A stretch of 6,131 nt of DNA, from NCBI GenBank assembly GCA_030612785.1, contig JAUWNF010000220.1, positions 1 through 6,131 on the forward strand. The letters run 5' to 3'. The position numbers and the translations under genes were made by a program. Positions within the stretch are counted from its first letter, which is position 1. Each line of letters starts with the position of its first letter. Below, in pieces: positions 1 to 5,585 of the stretch. Under the pieces are notes generated by a model, which was given only the letters and a program-made list of their open reading frames with translations, had not been told where the DNA came from and searched no databases. Source of the DNA: Phycisphaerales bacterium. GTDB lineage: Bacteria > Planctomycetota > Phycisphaerae > UBA1845.

Positions 1-59
1 TGATCGAAGTGGGATTGGAACAGTTCAAACGCGTCGCGGGGTTGCCGGTGGGGTGTCAT
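1..59 (-). CDS. 5' fragment of a gene, possibly an IS5-like transposase (runs off the left edge)
   Basis: Only the first 19 codons are inside the window. The minus strand opens with ATG at 59-57 and the frame stays open to the edge. A good Shine-Dalgarno sequence, GGGAG at 69-65, sits 5 nt before the ATG, which supports a real start. The visible peptide has a basic, polar beginning followed by the segment ELFQSHFD. This resembles the start of some IS5-family transposases, in which a short basic leader is followed by an LFxxxLDQ-like helix; this comparison is from memory and rests on very few residues. An inverted repeat directly upstream (81-123) would fit an insertion sequence end. It could equally be another small-domain protein or the next gene after the glycosyltransferase, which lies on the same strand 173 nt upstream. 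The gene start is fairly safe; the function is a guess. Confidence 0.4.
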   Translation of the reverse strand, partial: MTPHRQPRDAFELFQSHFD

Positions 60-64
60 GGTGT

Positions 65-69
65 CTCCC
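65..69 (-). promoter_or_regulatory. Ribosome binding site of the left-edge gene
   Basis: GGGAG on the minus strand, 5 nt before the ATG at 59-57. It is the main reason to accept the truncated reading frame as a gene. Confidence 0.5.
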
Positions 70-80
70 GGCGCTGACGA

Positions 81-123
81 AATTGCAAGGTTTCTCTACC
101 AATCGCCATAAAACCTTGCAATT
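81..123. repeat. 13-bp perfect inverted repeat with 17-bp spacer
   Basis: Arms AATTGCAAGGTTT (81-93) and AAACCTTGCAATT (111-123) are perfect inverted copies. A further GCGC flanks each arm on the outside (71-74 and 127-130), with a 3-nt length difference in between, so the similarity may reach 71-130. The block is AT-richer than its surroundings and lies 22 nt upstream of the left-edge start codon. No T-run follows it on either strand, so an intrinsic terminator is unlikely. It may be an insertion sequence end, a pair of ends lying head to head, or an operator for the left-edge gene. The rest of the gap between 60 and 232 shows nothing else I can name. Confidence 0.6.
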
Positions 124-232
124 CTTGCGCCACCCCCACGCTCGCAAAAACGCCTCCCAAAGGTACGTATGCAGCACGATGATGCTTATTCAGGGCCGAC
201 TACATCTGCAGGCCCAGGGGAATCGGTCGGGT

Positions 233-1477
233 CTACGAACCAGAATGCTGGGCGATGACCTCCGCTCCGGCGCGGCGGAGGTGCGGCGCCTGCCGGCCGA
301 ACAGCGCCTCCAGCTTCGCCACCTCGCGGGCCCAACTGTGCTCGCGGGCGACGACACCACGCGATTCGCGACCGAGGCGGCGGCACAACTCGACGTCACC
401 CAGCAAGCGCTTGACCGCGTCCGCCAGGTCAGAAGCGCCGTCCGCAATCGTCAGGTGCTTGATGTCACGCTCTGACAGGCCGGCGGCGGCCTGGGACGTG
501 AGCACCACGGGGCGGGCGGCGGCCATCGCCTCCAGAACCTTGTTCTGCACGCCGCGGCCCATGCGCATCGGGGCGACACTCACCTGCCAGGTCTTCAGCG
601 CATCGTTCACGTGGGTCACCTCGCCGATTACCTCAACGCCCGGCCGGCGGTCCAAACGTCGCACCGCCCGGCTCGGCTTGCGTCCAACGATCTGGAACCG
701 CGCGTGGGGATGTTCAGCCAGCACCACCGGCCAAATCCGGTCGGCAAACCACGTGACCGCGTCCACGTTCGGCGCGTAGTCCATCGCTCCGACGAACCCG
801 ACGACGCTCGATTCCGGCACGGGCAGGTCGTGCTCCGACGGCAGGAGCACACCGTTGCCGACCACGGTAATCCGGCAAGCGCTCCCCTTAACCCCACCAT
901 CGGCGCCGCGGACCAAGTCCGCTTTCTCCGTCGCGCTGATCAGCGTGGCGTGGTCGAAGTCTTCGAGCCACGCGCGCTCGCGCCGGGCCAAACGTCGCCC
1001 CTCCACGCGGTACAACCACGATCTCGGGAAGTGTGTACGCCCCGCGTACGACAGCCACTTCTGGCTGTCCAGATCGCAGAAGTCCAGAACCTTCGTGTCC
1101 GCCGACACCGGCCCCGCATAGTCGGCGACACCCGAGCTGAAGGCCAGGACAACGTCAAACCGAACGGTCTTAGCCCACCGGGCCAGGCGCCGGGTCATCC
1201 GTGCGTCGCGGTAGAAAGCCTCAGTGACCGTACCGCCACGAAACAGGTTCCACAGACCCTTCAAGGTAGCCCAGGTCCGGTTGAGCGGCAGTACACAAAC
1301 GTCCCGGCACCACTGGTGCAGCAAGGCGGCGTAGACCTGATCGCCCGGATCGTCGGCGAAGGCGGCGCACCAGATGTCGTGCCGCTCCGCAAGGGTCTTT
1401 ATCTGGTTGAACGAGCGCAGCTTGTCCCCTTTGTTCGGCGGATAAGGGATGCGATGGGCAATGTATAAGACGTTCAC
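233..1477 (-). CDS. Exosortase/PEP-CTERM-associated glycosyltransferase, Stp1 type (GT4-like fold)
   Basis: A 414-residue protein that probably transfers a sugar from a nucleotide-sugar donor onto a growing exopolysaccharide at the cytoplasmic face of the inner membrane. The N-terminus IAHRIPYPPNKGDKLRSF (residues 6-23) is the hallmark of the Stp1-type family associated with PEP-CTERM systems (TIGR03087), and DFCDLDSQKW (132-141) is a second family block. The C-terminal Rossmann half begins near VGFVGAMDYAPNVDAV (226-241), and the donor-binding helix is GVQNKVLEAMAAARPVV (309-325), with E316 in the position of the conserved GT4 glutamate. Length is near the usual 400. I see no signal peptide or membrane helix. 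The start is GTG at 1477, chosen because it gives the family N-terminus; a weak GGGA lies 9 nt upstream and overlaps the small palindrome AAACGTTT (1480-1487). The FemAB-like gene, of the same pathway type, lies upstream on the same strand beyond a 235-bp gap. The acceptor and the sugar cannot be told from sequence. Confidence 0.9.
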   Translation of the reverse strand: MNVLYIAHRIPYPPNKGDKLRSFNQIKTLAERHDIWCAAFADDPGDQVYAALLHQWCRDVCVLPLNRTWATLKGLWNLFRGGTVTEAFYRDARMTRRLARWAKTVRFDVVLAFSSGVADYAGPVSADTKVLDFCDLDSQKWLSYAGRTHFPRSWLYRVEGRRLARRERAWLEDFDHATLISATEKADLVRGADGGVKGSACRITVVGNGVLLPSEHDLPVPESSVVGFVGAMDYAPNVDAVTWFADRIWPVVLAEHPHARFQIVGRKPSRAVRRLDRRPGVEVIGEVTHVNDALKTWQVSVAPMRMGRGVQNKVLEAMAAARPVVLTSQAAAGLSERDIKHLTIADGASDLADAVKRLLGDVELCRRLGRESRGVVAREHSWAREVAKLEALFGRQAPHLRRAGAEVIAQHSGS

Positions 1478-1529
1478 GCAAACGTTTCCCAGACAATCCC
1501 GACCGGACCCCGGCGATGGAAACAGAAGT

Positions 1530-1557
1530 GGAGAATGGAAAATGGAAAATGGAAAAT
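1530..1557 (+). repeat. Four tandem 7-bp units (GGAGAAT once, GGAAAAT three times)
   Basis: GGAGAAT at 1530-1536 is followed by three exact copies of GGAAAAT at 1537-1543, 1544-1550 and 1551-1557. Copy number in such short arrays can vary by replication slippage. It forms the left end of the larger repeat element. Confidence 0.85.
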
Positions 1558-1716
1558 GAGGGACGCGCCAGCGAGCATTTTTGTCACTCTCTCAGATACC
1601 GGCAGGGGGCGTGTGCTGTACCCACAAAACCGAAGGACTCGCCGTGGTGCATCGGAATACTCCGCGTTCTGCTTTCTCCATTTTCAATTTTCAATTCTCC
1701 CTTTCCCATTTTCTAC
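1530..1716. repeat. A-rich GGAAAAT-type intergenic repeat element with inverted ends
   Basis: This element fills most of the gap between the glycosyltransferase start and the FemAB-like stop. The left end (1530-1560) carries consecutive 7-bp units of the GGAAAAT type. The right end (about 1674-1716) is rich in CATTTTC and CAATTTTC, so its reverse complement carries GAAAATGG, GGGAGAATTG and GAAAATTG, making the ends imperfect inverted copies of one another. The middle (1561-1673) has ordinary composition and no gene that I can support. The right end includes the TAG stop of the FemAB-like gene (1715-1713), so the element abuts or has replaced the end of that gene. Composition is sharply unlike the GC-rich flanks. 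Similar A-rich intergenic repeats occur dispersed in several environmental bacterial genomes, to my recollection; this could be a non-autonomous mobile or REP-like unit. Confidence 0.65.
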
Positions 1717-2822
1717 CCCGGAATATGTTTCGCCAACCAGGCACCCAGGGGTCGAGTAACCGCCAAGGGCAAGTAAGGCCACGCTCGTCGGGCCAGACCG
1801 AATTTCGCGCCGGTCGGCGAAAGGTCCACCGGCTGTGCCCCGGGCGCTACCCAACGTTGATAACCCAATGGGGTCGCCTCAAAACCGTGAAACCGCTTGA
1901 AGTTGCAGCAGCCTTCGTTGTCGCGCCGTGAGCGCCCGAAGTCGAACACGCGGTAGCCTCTCGCGACGGCTTGCTCCATCAACGCCATGTACAGAAAGTT
2001 GCTCACGCTCGCGAAACGATACCGGTCGTCGGAGCCGACGAAGTAGGGCATCACCGTGTCGCCGAGCAAGAGAGTCAAGAGCCCCGCCGCCGGGCGGCCC
2101 TCGTAGTACACCACCGAGGTCAGGGTTCGTTCCGGGGCCTGCTCGATCAGCAACTCGAAGAACCGATACGGGTAATTGATCGACGCCAGCCGCCGCATGT
2201 TCTCGCCGTACAACCGCCACACCAGCGGCAACAGATGGTGGCCGAACTCGATCGTAAGGCGGTGTTTGTCGCGCCCTTTGCGGGCGGCGGCTCGGGCCTT
2301 GCGCGGCAGCCAGTTGAGCACGTTCTCGGGCCGATCGGGCAACTCGCGGCGGAAGGTGACGTAGCGGTCGTTCAGGTCCAGCCCCTCGAACCCCACATGC
2401 ATCGTGCGTAGATCGACGGTAGCGCTGTTCAAGCGGCTGACCTGCTGCATGAGCGCGTCGCGCAGGGCCGTACGCGCCGCACCGTCGTCTGCAATGACAC
2501 CGCCGTAGACCCCATACGGAACGCTCACCAGCATCCGGCCGCCGACCAGGCTACGAACCAGGAACAGCGGCAGAACCCCGACGGTGCGGTCGCCTCGCCG
2601 GGCGTGCAGATAGATCGGCTGGTGCCCGAAGGCTCGTTGCACCGCCACCATCCAGGCGGTGGTGTGGAACCACGATCCGTCCGGCGCCGCGCTGACATAG
2701 GCATCCCAGGCGGCGAAGTCCTCGCGGTCCGTTAGTGTCCGCACCGACACCGGCACGGATGCTAGCCGCACCGGCTGGCCGCCCTGCGACGGCGCCTCGA
2801 TTGCCCCAGCGGCGATGCTCAT
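1713..2822 (-). CDS. FemAB-like protein of the exosortase/PEP-CTERM-associated group (GNAT fold)
   Basis: A 369-residue soluble protein of the FemAB/peptidoglycan-bridge aminoacyltransferase superfamily, closest by eye to the PEP-CTERM-associated group (TIGR03019). Its members sit in exopolysaccharide loci; their substrate is not established and an acyl or aminoacyl transfer is inferred. The first GNAT-like half holds SWFHTTAWMVAVQRAFGH (residues 50-67) and the VGVLPLFLVRS and VPYGVYGG blocks (81-108). The second half ends in the signature RVFDFGRSRRDNEGCCNFKR (291-310) followed by FHGFEATPL (311-319); the double cysteine there looks unusual. I chose ATG 2822. An upstream in-frame extension to 2924 adds 34 residues encoded mostly by low-complexity and repeat DNA, and the conserved part starts only near VSVRTLTD (26-33). 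No Shine-Dalgarno sequence precedes 2822. The stop TAG lies inside the end of an A-rich repeat. It is flanked by repeat elements on both sides and probably acts with the downstream glycosyltransferase. Confidence 0.88.
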   Translation of the reverse strand: MSIAAGAIEAPSQGGQPVRLASVPVSVRTLTDREDFAAWDAYVSAAPDGSWFHTTAWMVAVQRAFGHQPIYLHARRGDRTVGVLPLFLVRSLVGGRMLVSVPYGVYGGVIADDGAARTALRDALMQQVSRLNSATVDLRTMHVGFEGLDLNDRYVTFRRELPDRPENVLNWLPRKARAAARKGRDKHRLTIEFGHHLLPLVWRLYGENMRRLASINYPYRFFELLIEQAPERTLTSVVYYEGRPAAGLLTLLLGDTVMPYFVGSDDRYRFASVSNFLYMALMEQAVARGYRVFDFGRSRRDNEGCCNFKRFHGFEATPLGYQRWVAPGAQPVDLSPTGAKFGLARRAWPYLPLAVTRPLGAWLAKHIPG

Positions 2823-2826
2823 GCCG

Positions 2827-2853
2827 GTATTATCGGCAGAAGGAGTTCGCCAA
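2827..2853 (-). promoter_or_regulatory. Possible promoter immediately before the FemAB-like gene
   Basis: On the minus strand TTGGCG (2853-2848) and TAATAC (2832-2827) are spaced by 15 nt, a little short. Transcription would then start close to the ATG at 2822, giving a very short or absent leader, which would match the lack of a ribosome binding site. The hexamers are weak and this is a suggestion only. Confidence 0.22.
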
Positions 2854-2955
2854 TGTGCTACGGAATGCAACTGTAGGGTGAATGGACGAGAGTAGGGTGG
2901 GTGGAGTCCCCGGGCGGGTGGCACGGGGCAGCGAGTACGTGTTTAGCGTGGGTGG

Positions 2956-2998
2956 CACGGGTAAGCGGAGCCGCGACCAGCGGCGGAGCTTACCCGTG
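2956..2998. repeat. Inner hairpin 1 of the palindromic element
   Basis: CACGGGTAAGC (2956-2966) and GCTTACCCGTG (2988-2998) are perfect 11-bp inverted copies, with a further CCGC/GCGG stem (2971-2974 and 2980-2983) in the loop. It is followed by a small hairpin around GGCTTCGCC (2999-3007). No T-run follows, so it is not a standard terminator. Confidence 0.75.
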
Positions 2999-3023
2999 GG
3001 CTTCGCCTACCCGGTTGCTCCAC

Positions 3024-3090
3024 GGGTAACACTCGTCCCGCCCTACCATCTTTACATATGTCAAGATCTACCGCGGGACGAGCGTTACCC
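3024..3090. repeat. Inner hairpin 2 of the palindromic element
   Basis: GGGTAACACTCGTCCCG (3024-3040) and CGGGACGAGCGTTACCC (3074-3090) are 17-bp inverted copies with one mismatch (3031 against 3083). The 33-nt loop (3041-3073) is AT-richer and contains ACATATGT. The high identity of the arms suggests either recent arrival or maintained pairing. Confidence 0.8.
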
Positions 3091-3121
3091 ATGCCACCCC
3101 AGTTGTGCGCTAAACACGTAC

Positions 3122-3136
3122 GGCAGCGAAGCTGCC
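3122..3136 (-). terminator. Short GC hairpin just after the response regulator stop; weak terminator candidate
   Basis: On the minus strand GGCAGC-TTC-GCTGCC forms a perfect 6-bp stem with a 3-nt loop, starting 14 nt past the TAG stop at 3153-3151. Only a TTT (2 bp beyond CGTACGTG) follows and not a real T-run, so Rho-independent termination is doubtful. It is part of the outer arm of the palindromic element, and is the sequence by which the right arm is longer than the left. Confidence 0.25.
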
Positions 3137-3150
3137 CCGTGCCACACAGG

Positions 3151-3831
3151 CTACGGCACGAACTTGTAGCCGATGCTGTGCACCGTGAGGATGTGGCGTG
3201 GGTCCTTGGAATCCTCCTCGATCTTCCGGCGTAGGCTCACGATGTGATTATCTACCGTCCGATTCGTGGGACTGGCCTCCAGTCCCCAAATCACGTCCAG
3301 TAGTGTGTTCCGCTCCACCGGCTGCTCCGCGTGTTCGACGAGCATCTTGAGGATCTCGATCTCGAAGTACCCCAGGCTGAGTTGCTCCCCGCCGCGGTTT
3401 ACCTTCCCCTTGGCCAGATCCACTTCGGCATTTCCGATCTTGAGGACCTTGGACACCGTGGGGCTGGCCCCGGCGTGGCGCAGGGCCACCGTAATCCGCG
3501 CCAGCAACTCGCGGACGCCGAACGGCTTGGTCACATAGTCATCCGCGCCGGCTTCGAGCCCGCGAACCACGTCAACCTCCTGACTCTTCGCGGTCAGCAT
3601 GATGATCGGGACCGACGAGCCCGTCCGCCGGATACGCCGGCACACTTCCAGCCCGTCGAGTTTGGGCATCATGATGTCGAGCAGGATGAGGTCCGGCCGC
3701 TCGCTATCGGCCAGGGCAACCGCTTCTTCTCCGTCAACGGCGACCACCGCTTCGTGCCCCTCGAACTGAAGGTTGTCCTTTATGCCCATAGCCATCTGCG
3801 GCTCGTCTTCGGCGATCAGGATTTTAGCCAT
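3151..3831 (-). CDS. Two-component response regulator, OmpR/PhoB family
   Basis: A 226-residue cytoplasmic transcription factor activated by phosphorylation. The receiver domain (residues 3-118) shows the acidic pair E8/D9, the phosphoacceptor D52 in LILLDIMMPKLDG, T80 in IIMLTAKS and K102 in DYVTKPFGVRELLARI. The winged-helix domain (about 128-226) ends in the usual RTVDNHIVSLRRKIEED and TVHSIGYKFVP blocks, so it should bind direct-repeat DNA sites as a dimer. I chose ATG 3831 because it gives the standard MAKILIAEDE start and has GAGGA (3844-3840) 8 nt upstream; a longer frame to 4032 only runs antiparallel-free through the kinase end and has no conserved content. The start overlaps the kinase stop by 8 nt (ATGGCTAA), indicating translational coupling and equal dosage with its partner. 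Its target genes are unknown; the polysaccharide genes downstream on the same strand are candidates by position only. All catalytic residues are present. Confidence 0.96.
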   Translation of the reverse strand: MAKILIAEDEPQMAMGIKDNLQFEGHEAVVAVDGEEAVALADSERPDLILLDIMMPKLDGLEVCRRIRRTGSSVPIIMLTAKSQEVDVVRGLEAGADDYVTKPFGVRELLARITVALRHAGASPTVSKVLKIGNAEVDLAKGKVNRGGEQLSLGYFEIEILKMLVEHAEQPVERNTLLDVIWGLEASPTNRTVDNHIVSLRRKIEEDSKDPRHILTVHSIGYKFVP

Positions 3832-5380
3832 TGCTCTGTTCCTCGCTTTGCTCCCGGCACTGTGGCAAAAAGATGTGAAACGTCGTGCCCTTGACCAGCC
3901 TGGCCTCGACTTCGACGAAACCCCCGTGGGCCTCGACAATATCCCGGACCACCGACAGTCCCAGGCCCGCTCCACGCCGCTTCCGCACCCTATCATCCGG
4001 CGCCCGGAAGAATCCGTCAAATAGGTGAGCACGATCTTCCGGTCGGATCCCGATCCCGTTATCGCGCACGGAGATCAACACGCCCCGGCACCCGCGGCGG
4101 GTCTCGTGAGCAAGCTCCACCGCCAGCCAGCGATCCTCGTCACTGTATTTGATCGAGTTGCTGATCAGATTGAGCAGCGCCTGCGAGATGGCGTCCGGGT
4201 CGGCGTCCACTTCCGGCAATCCCTCCGCCACGGTCAACTCATGCGTGAAGCCTTTGTGGTCCAGTTCGTGCCGATAGACCTCGCACACGTCGCGGGCGAT
4301 TCGCTCCACGCGCACCTTTTGCATCTTGTAGATCTTCTTGCCTGAATCGATGCGTGAGAAGTCCAGGATGTTGTTGATCAGGTGGGTCAAGCGCTTGGTC
4401 TCGCGGGTGATGATCTCATAATACTCCTGCTTCTTTTCCTCCGAGCGCACGCGCCCTTCGAGCAGGGTCTCGCCAAACATCTGGATCAACGCCAGCGGCG
4501 TCTTCAATTCGTGCGAAACATCCGCCACGAACTCGCTCTTCAACCGGCTCAGTTCCAGTTCGCGATGGGCCACCCTCACCGTGGCCCGCATCACCATCAA
4601 TAAGGCCACCAGAACCAACAGCATGATCCCCACGTAAACCAGCGTCCGGTGAAACGCGGAGGTGTGCTGAGCGGACACGAAGGTGTCCGAAGGCCGAATC
4701 GTCAGAAACGGCAGCGCCGGCGCCAACGGCTCGGCCCACGACTGTGCCTTCACGACTGCGGGCATTAGCTCCAGGTTGGCATACGGCTTCAGCAATGGAC
4801 GGACCACCTCCCGCTTGAGCCGCTCGACGTCCAGAATCGCCGCGATCATCATAGGAGCGTCGGCGTGTCGTGAGGCCAAGTGTGCAACCACCACCGGCTG
4901 CCCGCCGACGACCTCGTGGAGGAACTGCACGTTGCTATCGCCGCCAGAGGGCGCCCGCGCCTCCAAGTGCAGATTCAGGCGCGGCGCGAGTAGTTCAATA
5001 CGCCGCTTGACTTCGGGAGCGACCTCCGCGACCTCGCCCAGACGAATCGTCTTCGGCGGCAAACGCCCGTCGTACACGAACACCACCGGCATCCACGCCG
5101 GACAACCTGGCGGCGCTGGAAGGTCAGCAGGCACCGTCGTGGCGTACCGCACGCCCGCGTTCCGCAAGGTCTCCCGCACCTGCCGCACGACTTCAGCGTT
5201 GATCTGGGCGGCCAGCTCACCGGCCTCAGGCCGCAGTTCGGCTATCCGCTTTAGCGGTATCGCCTGGGTCTGGCGAATGGCCAGCACCAGCCCCACACTC
5301 GCAAGCAGCACCGCCAGTACCACCGCCCCCAAACCGGCATGGTTCCAGACCCGGATTGACTTTCGCGCGGAACCTTCCAT
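3824..5380 (-). CDS. Sensor histidine kinase, membrane-bound, HisKA/HATPase type
   Basis: A 518-residue inner-membrane kinase that should autophosphorylate on histidine and pass the phosphate to D52 of the overlapping response regulator. Order: a short basic cytoplasmic N-terminus, membrane helix 1 (about residues 16-36), an extracytoplasmic sensor region (about 40-245) that I cannot assign to a family, membrane helix 2 (about 246-264), then HisKA with FVADVSHELKTPLALIQ (284-300, phosphoacceptor H290). The ATPase domain has the N box ALLNLISNSIKYS (401-413), G1 DNGIGI (440-445), F box LFDGFFRA (453-460) and G2 GAGLGLSVV (470-478). All are intact. Only about 14 residues join helix 2 to HisKA, so no HAMP or PAS domain is present. 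I chose ATG 5380, which puts helix 1 close to the start and has GAGGG (5389-5385) 4 nt upstream; a TTG at 5455 in the same frame is less likely. The ligand is unknown. Confidence 0.95.
   Translation of the reverse strand: MEGSARKSIRVWNHAGLGAVVLAVLLASVGLVLAIRQTQAIPLKRIAELRPEAGELAAQINAEVVRQVRETLRNAGVRYATTVPADLPAPPGCPAWMPVVFVYDGRLPPKTIRLGEVAEVAPEVKRRIELLAPRLNLHLEARAPSGGDSNVQFLHEVVGGQPVVVAHLASRHADAPMMIAAILDVERLKREVVRPLLKPYANLELMPAVVKAQSWAEPLAPALPFLTIRPSDTFVSAQHTSAFHRTLVYVGIMLLVLVALLMVMRATVRVAHRELELSRLKSEFVADVSHELKTPLALIQMFGETLLEGRVRSEEKKQEYYEIITRETKRLTHLINNILDFSRIDSGKKIYKMQKVRVERIARDVCEVYRHELDHKGFTHELTVAEGLPEVDADPDAISQALLNLISNSIKYSDEDRWLAVELAHETRRGCRGVLISVRDNGIGIRPEDRAHLFDGFFRAPDDRVRKRRGAGLGLSVVRDIVEAHGGFVEVEARLVKGTTFHIFLPQCREQSEEQSNG
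3840..3844 (-). promoter_or_regulatory. Ribosome binding site of the response regulator, inside the kinase gene
   Basis: GAGGA on the minus strand 8 nt before ATG 3831, within the last codons of the kinase. It decides the regulator start and supports coupled translation. Confidence 0.6.
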
Positions 5381-5585
5381 GCCACCCTCAGCATCACGTT
5401 GAACACGTACTTCCAGTCGATCGCAAACCAGGGACCACCTTCCGCAGGTGTGCAATCGGTGTTAGATTATGCGCCGTTCGCGCAACTGACGCCACCAGCG
5501 GGTTGGCCCTTACCATCTGACCGCGGGAACCGCATCTCTCTTGCCCGGGTGTACAAATCGCACCAGAGCGGTACTATATGGAGTC
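5381..5585. promoter_or_regulatory. Divergent intergenic region between the kinase and mrp-like genes
   Basis: These 205 bases must hold the promoters of both divergent genes. For the kinase, GAGGG (5389-5385) is the ribosome binding site and CATAAT (5471-5466, minus strand) is a possible -10 box with no good -35 box at 17 nt. For the mrp-like gene, TACTAT (5572-5577) is a possible -10 box and GGAG (5580-5583) a close ribosome binding site; these are so near the ATG that both cannot serve in a normal arrangement. I see no clear operator, inverted repeat or direct repeat that would mark binding of the nearby response regulator. Confidence 0.4.

Larger units (their letters stand above)
2918..3145. 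repeat. Nested palindromic intergenic element (228 bp)
   Basis: Almost the whole gap between the response regulator and the FemAB-like gene is built of inverted repeats. The outer arms match in two blocks: GTGGCACGGGGCAGC (2918-2932) pairs with 3131-3145, and GTACGTGTTTAGCG (2935-2948) pairs with 3108-3121. Inside them, GGGTGGCACGGGTAA (2950-2964) pairs with 3085-3099 with a few mismatches. Two further palindromes lie within (2956-2998 and 3024-3090). Because some arms can pair with more than one partner, alternative folds are possible. The GGCACGGG/TACCCGTG words recur throughout. The block has no coding frame I can support. It looks like a dispersed intergenic repeat or a decayed non-autonomous element; it might also form strong mRNA structure between the two genes. 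Positions 2823-2917 otherwise hold only the direct repeat TAGGGTG (2874-2880 and 2893-2899). Confidence 0.8.

Noticed and set aside
193..215. GGGCC/GGCCC stem after the glycosyltransferase stop as a terminator
   Set aside because: The stem is only 5 bp with a 13-nt loop and no T-run follows on the minus strand.
611..1468. Long plus-strand open frame opposite the glycosyltransferase
   Set aside because: It lies antisense to a gene with clear family motifs, has no recognisable domain, and its composition is what GC-rich coding DNA gives on the opposite strand.
1530..1557. Short tandem array as a CRISPR
   Set aside because: The units are 7 bp and adjacent, with no spacers and no cas gene nearby.
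2882..3169. Plus-strand open frame across the palindromic element
   Set aside because: Its sequence is made of the inverted repeats and it has no conserved content or ribosome binding site; it is a chance frame.
3832..4032. N-terminal extension of the response regulator
   Set aside because: It runs through the end of the kinase gene in another frame; the standard regulator start with GAGGA before it is at 3831.
5381..5455. Upstream TTG start for the histidine kinase
   Set aside because: ATG 5380 has a GAGGG site and puts the first membrane helix at the usual distance; the added 25 residues show no conserved pattern.
5541..5577. TTGCCC with TACTAT as the mrp promoter
   Set aside because: The spacing is 25 nt, too long for a sigma-70 promoter, and the -10 box nearly touches the ribosome binding site.
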